A DNA stretch of 64,000 nt from Chryseobacterium camelliae (GCF_030818575.1 NZ_JAUTAL010000001.1:1054001-1118000), one strand, 5' to 3'. Shown: positions 41,710-51,466, counted from the stretch's first letter. The notes: generated by a model not told the origin, from the sequence alone. A program made the numbers and translations.

Positions 41710-41736
41710 GCAACTTTGTTGCATTTAAAGATGCAA
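41710..41736. promoter_or_regulatory. Overlapping inverted repeats, candidate zinc (Zur) box
   Basis: GCAAC-TTT-GTTGC (41710-41722) is a perfect palindrome, overlapped by TTGCAT-N6-ATGCAA (41719-41736). They surround the -33 region of the CobW promoter. The place is right for a zinc-responsive repressor, since CobW chaperones and TonB receptors are typical Zur targets; the binding protein is not identified. Confidence 0.5.
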
Positions 41737-41748
41737 TTATTATTTTTG
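41715..41748 (+). promoter_or_regulatory. Promoter of the cobW-TonB receptor unit
   Basis: TTTG (41715-41718) or GTTG (41718-41721), 22 or 19 bases, then TATTTTTG (41741-41748), 26 bases before the ATG. The -33 element lies inside the candidate zinc box, so a repressor there would block it. Confidence 0.6.
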
Positions 41749-41774
41749 CAAGCTATACACTAACAATAATCTTT

Positions 41775-42794
41775 ATGATGAGTGAATCAGACAGAAAACA
41801 AGCAAAACCTGTTACCATTATATCAGGCTTTCTTGGTGCGGGGAAGACAACATTCCTCAATGAGCTGATTGTACATAAGAAAAACCGGCGGTTGTTCATT
41901 ATTGAAAATGAATTTGGCAGCGAAGGGATCGATGCGGAATTGATTGCAGCTCCTCATGATGGTATATTTGAGCTCAATAACGGATGCCTGTGCTGCAGCC
42001 TTAATGAAGGCTTTTCAGATTTGCTGAAAACAATATGGAGACGAAAAAGTGAATTTGATGAATTGGTTATTGAAACTACCGGCATCGCCGATCCCGCCAT
42101 GGTGGCACTGCCTTTTTTAGCCAATCCGAACATAGAAAGCAGCTACCGATTGGAAAGTGTTATCTGTGTAGTAGATGCACAGCTTATAGAGCAGCAGCTT
42201 GCAGAGACGGAAGATGCCCGCAGGCAGATTGTTTTTGCAGACCTTATACTTATGAATAAAGTCGATACCGTAAGGAATGGACATAATAAACACCTGGAAG
42301 CGCTGCTGCAAAGCATCAACCCGTCTGCTGTAATACGATCGGGAAACAGAGAAACAGGCTACCCGTTCACAGAACTGCTGGCACTGAGCAGGAATGATTT
42401 TGATCATAAAATAGCCATGGAATGTTCATCCGGAAATGCTGCTGAGAACGAAATTGAAAATGGTCATCAGGAACACCATCACAGAGGTCTCAGTTCATTA
42501 AGTTTTGTATTTGATGAGCCATTTGACCTTGAATGGTTCCAGCACAGGTTGATGATGTTCCTCCGTTTTCAGGCAAAAGATATATACAGGATAAAAGGTG
42601 TTATCTGGGCAATGGAGGAAAAACATAAAGTCATTGTGCAGTCTGTCAGCAAAATGCTGGCAATAAGCCAGGGCAATGAATGGAAAACGGATGAAATACG
42701 CAGGAGCCGCATGGTATTTATCGGCAGGGATCTGAAATCAAAAGGTATTGAGCAAATGTTAAAGCAGTTATTGGCTAAAAGAACACATAAATAA
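41775..42794 (+). CDS. CobW/COG0523 GTPase, zinc chaperone type
   Basis: A 339-residue G3E GTPase. Walker A ISGFLGAGKTT (16-26), the metal-binding Cys71-Leu-Cys-Cys74 in NNGCLCCSL, ETTGIADPA, and LILMNKVDTV for guanine recognition. A His-rich stretch (ENGHQEHHHRGLSS) and a CobW C-terminal domain (FDLEWFQHRLMMFLRFQAKD, KGVIWAM) follow. COG0523 proteins insert or deliver zinc during shortage; here a zinc-box-like palindrome precedes the gene and a TonB-dependent receptor gene follows after 12 bases, which fits a zinc-starvation unit. Role inferred from family and context. Confidence 0.88.
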   Translation: MMSESDRKQAKPVTIISGFLGAGKTTFLNELIVHKKNRRLFIIENEFGSEGIDAELIAAPHDGIFELNNGCLCCSLNEGFSDLLKTIWRRKSEFDELVIETTGIADPAMVALPFLANPNIESSYRLESVICVVDAQLIEQQLAETEDARRQIVFADLILMNKVDTVRNGHNKHLEALLQSINPSAVIRSGNRETGYPFTELLALSRNDFDHKIAMECSSGNAAENEIENGHQEHHHRGLSSLSFVFDEPFDLEWFQHRLMMFLRFQAKDIYRIKGVIWAMEEKHKVIVQSVSKMLAISQGNEWKTDEIRRSRMVFIGRDLKSKGIEQMLKQLLAKRTHK

Positions 42795-42806
42795 ATATAA
42801 ACATAA

Positions 42807-45002
42807 ATGATGAATAACATGAATGATCATAAAAACACTATTATTTTTGCTCTATGCCTGCTGTTTTCGGCAAGCTGGGCATCTGCGCAAACGGACAGTA
42901 CAGGGGTGCGAAAAGATACGGTGGCAAAAGTTGAACTTATCAAGGAAGTAAGCATCAATGCCAGGAAAAAAGTTTTTGAAACCGATAAAGGCAAGCTGAT
43001 CTTCAATGTACAAAATTCTGCACTCAGCACAGGGCAAACGGCTTTGGATCTGCTCAAAAGGGTACCGGGCGTTAGTGTGGGGCAGAACGACCAGATTTTA
43101 TTTCGCGGCTCAGCGGGCATCAATGTAGTGATTGACGGAAAAATGACTTATCTGTCAGGCAGCCAGTTAGCCAGCTTCCTGATGGGGATGAGTGCTGAAG
43201 ACATCAGCAAAATTGAAATCATGACCACGCCATCGTCGGAATTTGATGCTGCCGGAAATGCCGGAATAATCAATATCATTTCCAAAAAAAATATAAAAAA
43301 GGGCTATGCGATTGATCTGCGCAGTTCAGTTTCAAAAGGAAAATACTGGATGAACAACCAAAATATCACGTCAAGCTTTCGCACTAAAAAGCTTAGTCTT
43401 TATGGTTCTTTCGATTTTAATACTCCCCACAGCTATTCGAAAAATCAAAGTGGAAATACCATCAATGACAACGGTAATGTGTTGCAGCTGAGCCGTAACA
43501 ATGAAAGCATCTATAAAGTCAAATATTACACCTGGAGAGTAGGGGCAGACTGGCAGTTTTTGAACAGGCACAGCATCGGCATAAGCTACAACGGTTATTT
43601 TGATGATTTCAAAAGTTTCAATTATTCTACCGTAGACCGACTGGCTCATTCGGGAAACCTGCAATCGTATATCCGCTCCGAAAATACACAGATCGAGCCG
43701 TACCATTACGATGACGTCAGTATGAAATATAAATTTGACATTGATTCGCTTGGCAAAAATATCACAGCTGATGCCAATTATACTTCAAACCGTAATTTTT
43801 CTGACGGGCTTATGACAACTGACATTTACACTTTAAACGACGTTTTCCTGAATCGGAAAGTTCAGAAATCGCATCAGCCGGGATTCGTAAAGATCAAATC
43901 CTTTAAAGCCGATGCCGATTTGCCGTTCCAAAAATTCCGCATCAAAACGGGTGTAAAATATGCGGAGGTAGAGAATGATAACCAATTCCGTTTCGATAGT
44001 TTGCAGGCCGGAAATTATGTGAAAATTGATGCTTTAAGCAATCATTTTAAATACAGGGAACGCATTGCGGCGGTTTATTTGTCCGGATCTAAAACTTTCA
44101 GCAAAACCAGCATTGAAGCCGGCTTACGCCTGGAATATACGAATGCCGATGGCTATATGATAAAACAGGATCTCACCAACAAATGGCAATACACCAAGCT
44201 GTTTCCTTCACTTACCGTAGAACAAATTATCAGTGATGATCACAAATTGGATTTTTCTGTGAGCCGACGGATAAACCGCCCGTCTTACAGTGACTTAAAT
44301 CCTGTCCGCTGGTATACGGATCAGTATTTTTACTATTCGGGCAATCCAAATCTTTTACCGGAAATGACGTGGGTCTCTTCCCTTACCTACAGTCTGAAAA
44401 GCAGATATATCTTTACTGCTATTTATAACCGGAGCAATCATTTTATTAATCGGAGGCTGGCCATTGACGATAACGGGTTCACCGTAAGAAGCATGAGTGA
44501 TAACTTCGGGAAGAGGCAGCGTTTTGATTTTACAACGTCGGTCTCCGTAAAACCATTAAAATTCTGGGATCTCCAGCTTTTCAACGACTTAAGCTACACT
44601 GCTTATCCTATTTCCCTGCAATTGGGCGAAAAGCAGGTCTCAAAATGGTCATTGACAACAATGCTGGAACAGGATTTTACTTTGCCAAAAGATTTTTCAG
44701 TTAATCTCGTTGCCTCATTTACCACATCAGAATTGCGGGGCATCTACAGTACAGAACCTATGGGCTTTGTGAACATTGGTGTTAAAAAATCGTTTTTTAA
44801 CAAAAAATTTGTTGCGCAATTTTCTGTCAGCGACCTATTCAATACCACTCGTTACAAAGCGAAATCCCAGACTGATATTGCCGATTACTACTATAACGAC
44901 AAACCGTACAGCAGGGTAGTGAGTTTATCATTGAAATACCATTTTGGAGGAGAGCTTATCAAATCAAACAACAGAAAAACTGAAGAGCAGGAAAGGCTTT
45001 AA
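42807..45002 (+). CDS. TonB-dependent outer-membrane receptor, CirA-like
   Basis: A 731-residue outer-membrane protein. Signal peptide up to about Gln28 (IIFALCLLFSASWASAQ), plug motifs ALDLLKRVPGVSVGQNDQIL, FRGSAGINVVIDGKMTYLSG and EIMTTPSSEFDAAGNAGIIN, and a barrel of the type called outer membrane beta-barrel family in Bacteroidota (EYTNADGY, SVSRRINRPSYSDLNP). No carboxypeptidase-like N-domain. The start may be 42807 or one of the two other ATGs in MMNNMNDHK. Second gene of the CobW unit; zinc or a zinc complex is the expected cargo, by inference. Confidence 0.88.
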   Translation: MMNNMNDHKNTIIFALCLLFSASWASAQTDSTGVRKDTVAKVELIKEVSINARKKVFETDKGKLIFNVQNSALSTGQTALDLLKRVPGVSVGQNDQILFRGSAGINVVIDGKMTYLSGSQLASFLMGMSAEDISKIEIMTTPSSEFDAAGNAGIINIISKKNIKKGYAIDLRSSVSKGKYWMNNQNITSSFRTKKLSLYGSFDFNTPHSYSKNQSGNTINDNGNVLQLSRNNESIYKVKYYTWRVGADWQFLNRHSIGISYNGYFDDFKSFNYSTVDRLAHSGNLQSYIRSENTQIEPYHYDDVSMKYKFDIDSLGKNITADANYTSNRNFSDGLMTTDIYTLNDVFLNRKVQKSHQPGFVKIKSFKADADLPFQKFRIKTGVKYAEVENDNQFRFDSLQAGNYVKIDALSNHFKYRERIAAVYLSGSKTFSKTSIEAGLRLEYTNADGYMIKQDLTNKWQYTKLFPSLTVEQIISDDHKLDFSVSRRINRPSYSDLNPVRWYTDQYFYYSGNPNLLPEMTWVSSLTYSLKSRYIFTAIYNRSNHFINRRLAIDDNGFTVRSMSDNFGKRQRFDFTTSVSVKPLKFWDLQLFNDLSYTAYPISLQLGEKQVSKWSLTTMLEQDFTLPKDFSVNLVASFTTSELRGIYSTEPMGFVNIGVKKSFFNKKFVAQFSVSDLFNTTRYKAKSQTDIADYYYNDKPYSRVVSLSLKYHFGGELIKSNNRKTEEQERL

Positions 45003-45028
45003 TGTTTAAAGATAGGTAGATTACCCGT

Positions 45029-45583
45029 TTATTCATCTTTGCCGGGCTGGGGCTTCCATCTTCTTAGAGTTGTTGTTTTTTCAATTTCCAGCTCAGACGG
45101 ATAGGTGATGAATTCTACAAAAGTTCCCCAGGGCGTTACTGCATACATAAACCAGTTGCCATCACCGCCTTCTCTGCCGAGCATTTTATTAGGGCCTTTC
45201 AGTACTTTTCCGCCGGCCTCTGTGAATTTTCTTTTGGTTTCATCAATATCCTCGGTATAAACTGCAAAATGCTGTAACCCGATATCTGACGGGATTATGT
45301 CTTTTTTACGTTTGCCCGGAACCTTCATTTCGAAAAGTTCAATGCTGGCGCCGTCACCAATTCTCATCATCCGCATATGGATGATGGCCGAACCTTTTGC
45401 CAAGCCCAGCTTGGCCTCAGCATCTGCACCCTGTTGCGGTTCATCCGTTGGAATCACATTGTCGTAGATTGCAACGGCGCCAAAGGCTTGTTCTAAAAAT
45501 AGTGCCGCGGCTTCCAGATCAGGCACAGTGATGCCTATATGGTCAATTGCTCTTACTTCGGAAGTTTGATAATTCATTTTCAT
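45029..45583 (-). CDS. VOC family protein, 184 aa
   Basis: Glyoxalase/dioxygenase-fold protein: RAIDHIGITVPDLEAAALFL at the N-terminus, then IELFEMKVPG, LQHFAVYTEDIDETKRKFTE and GTFVEFITYP. His at IDHIG, Glu at IELFE, His at LQHFA and Glu at VEFIT are in the positions of the family's metal ligands. Last gene of a five-gene minus-strand run with two MRJP-like proteins, an amidohydrolase and an aldo-keto reductase, so it is likely part of the same catabolic or detoxification job. Confidence 0.85.
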   Translation of the reverse strand: MKMNYQTSEVRAIDHIGITVPDLEAAALFLEQAFGAVAIYDNVIPTDEPQQGADAEAKLGLAKGSAIIHMRMMRIGDGASIELFEMKVPGKRKKDIIPSDIGLQHFAVYTEDIDETKRKFTEAGGKVLKGPNKMLGREGGDGNWFMYAVTPWGTFVEFITYPSELEIEKTTTLRRWKPQPGKDE

Positions 45584-45618
45584 TAAATTGTATGATTAAA
45601 ATAGAGAAGTGTTACTTA

Positions 45619-46740
45619 TTATTTCAACGGAATTTTCAGTACCTGATAGGGCTGTGTTCTGACATCTTTTCCGTTGTTAAGATTTGGAAGGCGATGCCAT
45701 TGGCCTATCGTAACGTAGAGAGAGCCGTTTTTAACGGCCATTCCGTCTGGCCAGATCAGCCTTGGATCGTAAGCCACCAGGCTCACTTCGCCTTTTGTGT
45801 TTTTCCTGATGATGCTGTAGCGGGAAGCGTCTCCAAAATAGATGCTGCCTTCTTCATCAACTGCTATTCCGCCATTGGAAACAATCTGTCCTTCTGATGT
45901 GATTTCCTTTTTTAAATCGGCTTCAGATGCATGAAAATCACTGATTTTATCCGTTGAAATGCTGTAATAATTAGGGTTTGTAGGTGTGGTCCAGATCAGC
46001 TTTTTGAAATCGGCAGATAATTCAATCCCATTGACACCGCCTTGTGGCATTGTCGGCTTTTCCATATCCAGCAGGTATGGCTTTCCCTCTACATAAGTGA
46101 TGAAGCCTGGGGCAGGGGAAACTTCGGGAATATTTTTGAAGAGTTCCCGTAATTTTCCGCTTGCCACATCCAAAAGGATGATCGACTGGTCAGGTTTTGA
46201 GAATCCGTTGTTCGTGATATATACCATCCCCTGCTTACCGTGGGTAGGATCAAAACGCAAGTCATTCAACTGCATTGTTTCACGGAAAAAAGGTTTCGGA
46301 ATAGGGATGTTTTTAATCACCTTCCTGGTATTGATGTCAACCGCAACTACCTTTGTGGAGCCATCGGGGATGTCTTCTAAGCCTGCCCGTTTTCCCTGAT
46401 CGAGAATCCAGAGCGTGTTTTGGTAGATCGTAATCCCAAGCACGGAAACCAGGTGGCTGTCATAGTCTGAATTAATGTTTTTATTGATTTCTTCATTCGG
46501 AAATGCGGTCATTTTTTGCCCGGTCATTTCTACAACAGATGGGAGATTGTGATTTTCACCGCCTCTGGGAAGAGCAAGGAAAACACGCCCGTCATCGCTT
46601 ACAGCAATGCCTGCGGCTTCTTTTTGAAGCTGGTATTCAAGGCTGATTTTTTGAGGTACCTGGATCGGCATCTGTGCTCTGATAACGGATATTGCTGAAA
46701 GCAAACATGTCGCTATCGCTAATGGTACTGTCTTTCTCAT
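45619..46740 (-). CDS. MRJP/SMP-30-like secreted beta-propeller protein, paralogue 1
   Basis: A 373-residue exported protein, signal peptide (MRKTVPLAIATCLLSAISVIRA), with the pattern of the major-royal-jelly/yellow family (called L-dopachrome tautomerase-related in bacteria): VSDDGRVFLALPRGG, LWILDQGKR, MQLNDLRFDPTHGKQGMVYI, NNGFSKPDQSIILLDVASGK, GIAVDEEGSIYFGD and LIWPDGMAVKNGSLYVTIGQ. Such six-bladed propellers may be hydrolases or ligand binders. It is 35 bases upstream of the VOC gene and 61 bases downstream of the amidohydrolase. A second copy is at 49288. Function unknown. Confidence 0.82.
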   Translation of the reverse strand: MRKTVPLAIATCLLSAISVIRAQMPIQVPQKISLEYQLQKEAAGIAVSDDGRVFLALPRGGENHNLPSVVEMTGQKMTAFPNEEINKNINSDYDSHLVSVLGITIYQNTLWILDQGKRAGLEDIPDGSTKVVAVDINTRKVIKNIPIPKPFFRETMQLNDLRFDPTHGKQGMVYITNNGFSKPDQSIILLDVASGKLRELFKNIPEVSPAPGFITYVEGKPYLLDMEKPTMPQGGVNGIELSADFKKLIWTTPTNPNYYSISTDKISDFHASEADLKKEITSEGQIVSNGGIAVDEEGSIYFGDASRYSIIRKNTKGEVSLVAYDPRLIWPDGMAVKNGSLYVTIGQWHRLPNLNNGKDVRTQPYQVLKIPLK

Positions 46741-46801
46741 AATGTTATAGTATTGTGAAAACTCTTGCGGCAGGGTTGATCCTCACATCAGATCATTAAA
46801 A

Positions 46802-48166
46802 TTATTTTGCCAAAGGCCCTCTGCTTACTTCTTTGCCCGCTTTGTAAATGGCATAGATTTGCTCTGTGTTTTTAATATTGTTCAGCGGATTGGCATTCAG
46901 GATAAGGAAATCAGCCGTCTTTCCGGCTTCAAGCGTTCCGAAGTCTTTGTAAATGCCAATGGCTTTTGCCGCATTTTTGGTAGCAATGGTTATCGCCTGG
47001 TTTGGCGTTAAGCCCGCTTCGACAAGGAGCTGAAGTTCAAGATGTTCGCTGAAACCCTGAGCCCGGAGAAACATTGCACCGGAATCTGTTCCGAAAGCTA
47101 CCGGAATTCCCGCATCATAGACTTTTTTCACGTTTTGCAAAGCGGTAGCGAATGCTTTGGTATTGGTTTGGAAAAGCGGACTGTTTTTCAATTCGTCCTG
47201 GTACGCCTGCGATGTAATTTTTTCGTAGACACCAGGCTCCAGGGACTTTTTGAAAAATTCGTTATTGATCCATTCCGGTTTTTTGGCATAGATGTAGGCG
47301 AATTCATCCAGAGATAACGTAGGGATATAAGTGACGTTTTTCGATTTCATTAGCATCAGAGTGGCATCATCAATAATCTTGTCCCGGACACTGTGGCCGA
47401 TGATGTCAATGCCGGCTTCAACCAATTGCTGAAGATCAGCAAGATAATAGACGTGGGCAGCCACTCTCAAATTATGTTTGTGGGCTTCATCAATGATTTT
47501 CTTATAGATGGAGGGATCCATCTTTTTAGGGTATTTCCCGTTGAAATCATCTACCCAGAGTTTTACGACGGTTGGTTTTACTTTGGTAAGACTATCCATT
47601 TCCGCAGGGATCTGCCCGGGTGACTCAGGTCGGTATACTTTATCCATTCCCATCTCATAAGGCGGAGCAGCATTTTTGACGCCGAAGCCATAACCGGCAC
47701 TATACATTCTTGCACCATCCAGTTTGCCAGCGGCAGACTTATCCCGGAAACCGTTTTCAAAAATCAGGGGACGGTCGCTTCCCATTGCCAAAACGTTCAG
47801 AATACCATAATCCTGATATTTTTTTAACTGAGATAGAATGTTTTGCTCCGTATAATTTTCTGCCGCATTTTTGGTTCCTTTCAGTAATCCCAGGTGGATA
47901 TGGGCTGAAAGGATTGCCGGCATTATGGTTTTCCCTGTAAGATCAACCGTTTCAGCAGCCTCATCGGAGATATTCGCTTCAATTTTTACTATTTTTCCGT
48001 TTTCTACGAGGATATCGCACACTTTCGGATTGTCTCCGTTGCCGGAAATAACAGTCGCATTCTTGTATAAAACAGCTCTGCCCTCGTTGTCTTTTTTGCC
48101 TTTGCAGCAAATCAAAAATGTCATAAGAACGAAAGCTATTGCTGATGAATAAAATATTTGTTTCAT
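46802..48166 (-). CDS. Amidohydrolase family lipoprotein
   Basis: A 454-residue metal-dependent hydrolase. The lipobox FLICC near residue 20 and the following KGKKDNEG make it a lipoprotein. Amidohydrolase marks are ILSAHIHLG (HxH), AAHVYYLADLQQLVEAGIDI, IIGHSV, and FGTDSGAMFL (catalytic Asp), then the C-terminal GTLEAGKTADFLILNANPLN. The imidazolonepropionase-like subgroup is the nearest in my view. Substrate unknown. Within a five-gene run. Confidence 0.88.
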   Translation of the reverse strand: MKQIFYSSAIAFVLMTFLICCKGKKDNEGRAVLYKNATVISGNGDNPKVCDILVENGKIVKIEANISDEAAETVDLTGKTIMPAILSAHIHLGLLKGTKNAAENYTEQNILSQLKKYQDYGILNVLAMGSDRPLIFENGFRDKSAAGKLDGARMYSAGYGFGVKNAAPPYEMGMDKVYRPESPGQIPAEMDSLTKVKPTVVKLWVDDFNGKYPKKMDPSIYKKIIDEAHKHNLRVAAHVYYLADLQQLVEAGIDIIGHSVRDKIIDDATLMLMKSKNVTYIPTLSLDEFAYIYAKKPEWINNEFFKKSLEPGVYEKITSQAYQDELKNSPLFQTNTKAFATALQNVKKVYDAGIPVAFGTDSGAMFLRAQGFSEHLELQLLVEAGLTPNQAITIATKNAAKAIGIYKDFGTLEAGKTADFLILNANPLNNIKNTEQIYAIYKAGKEVSRGPLAK

Positions 48167-48184
48167 AATTATGTTATTTAACGT

Positions 48185-49039
48185 TTAATCAAATTTTAAA
48201 ACATCCGGCCATTCATTTGGCAGTTCGCCACTGAAACCCATTTCCGGGAGGATATTGATGGCTGAAATTTCTTCCTGTGACAAAACAAAATCAAAAACTT
48301 CCAGATTCTCAAGGATTCTATCCTTGGTTGAAGATTTCGGGATGGGAATGGCACCCTGCTCGATAACCCATCTTAATGTAATCTGAGAAACGGATTTCCC
48401 ATGCTTCTCCGCGATATTCTTCAATACATTATTATCGAAAACTTTTCCTCTTGCCAGAGGTGACCATGCTTCTATAGCTATTGACAGATCTTTGCAGAGT
48501 TCAGTAAGTTCCGGTTGCCAGTAACCAGGATGAAACTCAATCTGGTTAACCGCCGGAACGACCCTTGCTGTCTGTAAAAGGGCATCCAGATGCTCTTTCC
48601 AGAAATTACTGACACCAATGGACCTGATCTTGCCTTCTCTTTGCAGCTCTTCCATTGCCCGCCAGGTTTCAGCATTGGTTTTCTGCCAGTCAGCATAATT
48701 TTTGGCATTAGCAGGCCAATGGATGAGGTAGAGGTCAACATAGTCCAGCTTCAGCTTTTCCAAAGACTCCTGAAAATCTTCCTTGGCATTTTCATACCCC
48801 AGATTTTCACGCTGTAGTTTCGTGGTTAAAAATACCTCTTCTCTCGGAATACCGCTTTCCGCGATTCCTTTTCCTACAGCTTCTTCATTTTTGTATATCG
48901 CTGCGGTATCGAGTAGTCTGTATCCGTTTTGCAATGCAAATTTCACGCTGTCTATGCATTCCTGCTCAGTCGCTTTATAGGTTCCGAAACCCAGTTTCGG
49001 GATTTGATTTCCGTCGTTTAGTGTGGTAAGTTCAATCAT
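48185..49039 (-). CDS. Aldo/keto reductase
   Basis: A 284-residue NADPH-dependent oxidoreductase. The start at 49039 (MIELTTLNDGNQIPKLGFGT) fits the family opening; 42 further bases are open. Catalytic tetrad Asp (LLDTAAIYKNEE), Tyr in the same segment, Lys (FLTTKLQ) and His (LYLIHWPANAKN); the NADP pocket is GAIPIPKSSTKDRILENLEV. The close relatives are 2,5-diketo-gluconate reductase and similar enzymes. Stop is 18 bases before the amidohydrolase start. Confidence 0.92.
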   Translation of the reverse strand: MIELTTLNDGNQIPKLGFGTYKATEQECIDSVKFALQNGYRLLDTAAIYKNEEAVGKGIAESGIPREEVFLTTKLQRENLGYENAKEDFQESLEKLKLDYVDLYLIHWPANAKNYADWQKTNAETWRAMEELQREGKIRSIGVSNFWKEHLDALLQTARVVPAVNQIEFHPGYWQPELTELCKDLSIAIEAWSPLARGKVFDNNVLKNIAEKHGKSVSQITLRWVIEQGAIPIPKSSTKDRILENLEVFDFVLSQEEISAINILPEMGFSGELPNEWPDVLKFD

Positions 49040-49287
49040 AATTTTAAATTTTTTAACAGGGAATAAGGGGTTCTTCGTCAATTAAACCTTCTGAGAGAGC
49101 AGCCGGTATTTCAGGTTTCAAGCCAAATTATCATCTTTGATCTGAATATTGCACATCGGAAGGACCAATATCCTCAATGCAGCCGTTAAGTCTATATACA
49201 TCAAGACCAATTGTTGTTGCGATACGGTTGAATTATTTTAAAAGCCCTTTTTTAGATTTTATTTTTGTAATCATAAACCTGGACAAT

Positions 49288-50397
49288 TTAATTGATCTTA
49301 ATTTTAACGACTAAATAAGGAGGCTTACGCAGATCTTTGTTATTATTAAAGCTGGCTAAGCGGTTCCATTGACCCAAAGTCACATACAGATAGCCGTTTT
49401 TGAAGGCCAATCCATCCGGCCAGACATAATTTGCCGGATCATGGGAAACCACTTCAAATTCGCCATCGGGTGTCCGTTTTACCAGTGATTGCTGTTCATA
49501 AGCCCCAAAATAGATATTGCCGTTTTCATCTTCCGCTATGCCGTCACAAGCCGGATGCTGGCCTTCAAACGTTACAGCATTTTCGATTTCCGTTTCCGAT
49601 TTAGAAAAATCACTGAGAATTGCCGTTGACAGGCTGTACATATTTCGCCCGGAAATAGTGGTCCAGTACAGGGTTTGGCTATCAGGACTTATGGAAATTC
49701 CATCTGCACCCCCGCCCGGAAGTGTGAGCTGCTTGTTATCGCCTCTTCTTGGCTTCCCTTCCAGGAATGCCATATAGTTTTGGTCCGGCGATGTTGTTTT
49801 ATGATTCCTCAAAACCTCTTTAGCTTTTCCGGAAGCAACATCTATGATGACCAGGGAAAAATCTTTGCCAAAACCCGAATTGGCAATGTAAACCATACCA
49901 TTTTTTCCGTGCAACAGATCTACCCGCAGGTCATTGTAATGTGCTGTACTTCTTAAAATACCTTTTGGGATTTCCAGGCTATGGACGATCTTTTTTGTTT
50001 TGATATCAATAGCAACCACTTTTGCAGCGCCCTGGGAAATTTCTTCCGTTCCGGAGCGTTTGCCATCATCGATGATCCACAGCACATCATTTTTGTCCAT
50101 ATACATTCCGTGTGGGGAAACCAGCCATTCCTTCACGGGTTTGGCTGACGGATAAACATATTCTTTGTCTGGCCAGGGAATTAACTTTCCGTCTTTCAGT
50201 TCTGCCAATGCGAATTCCTTGTGGTTGTCTGCGTGTCTCGGGAAACCAAGAAAAACACGGTCATCGGAACTTACCGCGATACCGGACATATCAGGATTTG
50301 GCGGATTAATTGATGCGATGATCTGTGCATTGGAGTTTTGTGCCCGTATCATCGTGATAGTGGCGCAGAACAGAATGATAAATTTAAATTTTTTCAT
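49288..50397 (-). CDS. MRJP/SMP-30-like secreted beta-propeller protein, paralogue 2
   Basis: A 369-residue paralogue of 45619-46740: signal peptide to about residue 20 (MKKFKFIILFCATITMIRAQ), then MSGIAVSSDDRVFLGFPRHA, VLWIIDDGKRSG, YNDLRVDLLHGKNGMVYI, NSGFGKDFSLVIIDVASGKA, GIAEDENGNIYFGAYEQQSL and VWPDGLAFKNGYLYVTLGQW. Same order of motifs and same size as its partner, so both arose from one duplication. First gene of the minus-strand run; an AraC regulator is divergent 143 bases upstream. Confidence 0.82.
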   Translation of the reverse strand: MKKFKFIILFCATITMIRAQNSNAQIIASINPPNPDMSGIAVSSDDRVFLGFPRHADNHKEFALAELKDGKLIPWPDKEYVYPSAKPVKEWLVSPHGMYMDKNDVLWIIDDGKRSGTEEISQGAAKVVAIDIKTKKIVHSLEIPKGILRSTAHYNDLRVDLLHGKNGMVYIANSGFGKDFSLVIIDVASGKAKEVLRNHKTTSPDQNYMAFLEGKPRRGDNKQLTLPGGGADGISISPDSQTLYWTTISGRNMYSLSTAILSDFSKSETEIENAVTFEGQHPACDGIAEDENGNIYFGAYEQQSLVKRTPDGEFEVVSHDPANYVWPDGLAFKNGYLYVTLGQWNRLASFNNNKDLRKPPYLVVKIKIN

Positions 50398-50491
50398 ACC
50401 TGATATTGTATTAGTGATACGATGTGATTGTATTTGAAGAAAAAACCGGAAATTGTATAAGATAAAGTTAAAGAGAACTGAAAAGGAGAAT

Positions 50492-50524
50492 CTTGTATAA
50501 ATAATGTATCTTTTTGTACATTTG
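50492..50524 (+). promoter_or_regulatory. Promoter of the AraC regulator at 50541
   Basis: CTTG (50492-50495), 21 bases, TACATTTG (50517-50524). The transcript would begin near 50531, leaving only about ten bases before the GTG start. Confidence 0.5.
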
Positions 50525-50540
50525 TTACAAATGAAGTCCT

Positions 50541-51380
50541 GTGAAGAAAAGACAGTTCAGTACATTGGTCATTCACGACCTTGTAGCAGATACTTTTCAT
50601 CTGCCTAACCACAGCCATACCTACTATGAACTGGTTTATGTTTTAAAGGGAAAAGGCAGGCATTACCTGAATAATCTTGTAACATCGTATAAGCCCGGTG
50701 ATCTGTTCTTTATTTCCCTGGAAGATGAGCATTATTTTGAATTTGCATCAGCTTCCAGAATGGTTTTTATTAAATTCACCGATCAGTACTTTGAAACATT
50801 AAGGTCTTTTTCTCAGAATAATTTCCATACGACCCCTGAAAAAATAATGCGCCATAGAATGCTGAAAGAACTTAAACTGAAATTCGATAACCCGTCCAAA
50901 GCCATTTTACGACGCATTATCGAAAACATTCTGGACTATAGTGATCAGGAAAATATATCCAATTCGCCAATAATACTGCATCAGATTTTTTCAATCTTTG
51001 CTTTGGTCAGAGAAACTATCTCTAAAATGGATATAAGGATAGATAACGGTTTACCCGGAAAGGAAGAAATTATAACTTATATTCATCATAACATCTATAA
51101 ACCTGAAAAAACCAGGATCAACCATTTGGCTGCCCACTTTAATATTTCAGAAAGCTATTTCAGCAATTACTTCAAAAGGAATTTTGAAATTTCCCTGCGG
51201 GATTACATCAGCAGCTACCGGCTCTCACTTATTGAAAAGCGTGTAGAGACAGGGCAGGGGACTTTAAAGCAAATTGCCGATGAGTTTGGGTTTAACGATG
51301 AAAGTCATCTCTCACATTATTATAAAAGAAGGAGGAATCAATCCATCGGCCAGTTAAAAAAAATTAAAAGTAAGGGATGA
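50541..51380 (+). CDS. AraC family regulator with cupin N-terminus (GTG start)
   Basis: A 279-residue regulator. The N-terminal cupin half (HLPNHSHTYYELVYVLKGKG, YLNNLVTSYKPGDLFFIS) binds a ligand, and the C-terminal half is the double HTH (INHLAAHFNISESYFSNYFK, TLKQIADEFGFNDESHLSHY). There is no ATG in frame before the cupin; GTG at 50541 is chosen. An ATG at 50531 leads only to a short out-of-frame peptide. Divergent from the MRJP-like gene at 49288-50397, which it probably controls. Confidence 0.88.
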   Translation: MKKRQFSTLVIHDLVADTFHLPNHSHTYYELVYVLKGKGRHYLNNLVTSYKPGDLFFISLEDEHYFEFASASRMVFIKFTDQYFETLRSFSQNNFHTTPEKIMRHRMLKELKLKFDNPSKAILRRIIENILDYSDQENISNSPIILHQIFSIFALVRETISKMDIRIDNGLPGKEEIITYIHHNIYKPEKTRINHLAAHFNISESYFSNYFKRNFEISLRDYISSYRLSLIEKRVETGQGTLKQIADEFGFNDESHLSHYYKRRRNQSIGQLKKIKSKG

Positions 51381-51466
51381 TGATATCTCTTACTTTTTTC
51401 AATTCTAATTCTTCCAGGTGAAAACAACGTATCACTTAAATTTTATTATCGGTCATAATAGTATTT

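Larger units (their letters stand above)
41169..41774. other. Intergenic control region between divergent TonB-receptor and CobW units
   Basis: About 600 bases without gene. It holds the inverted repeats described at 41313 and 41710-41736 and the promoter at 41715; the stretch 41400-41690 shows nothing recognisable. Confidence 0.5.
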
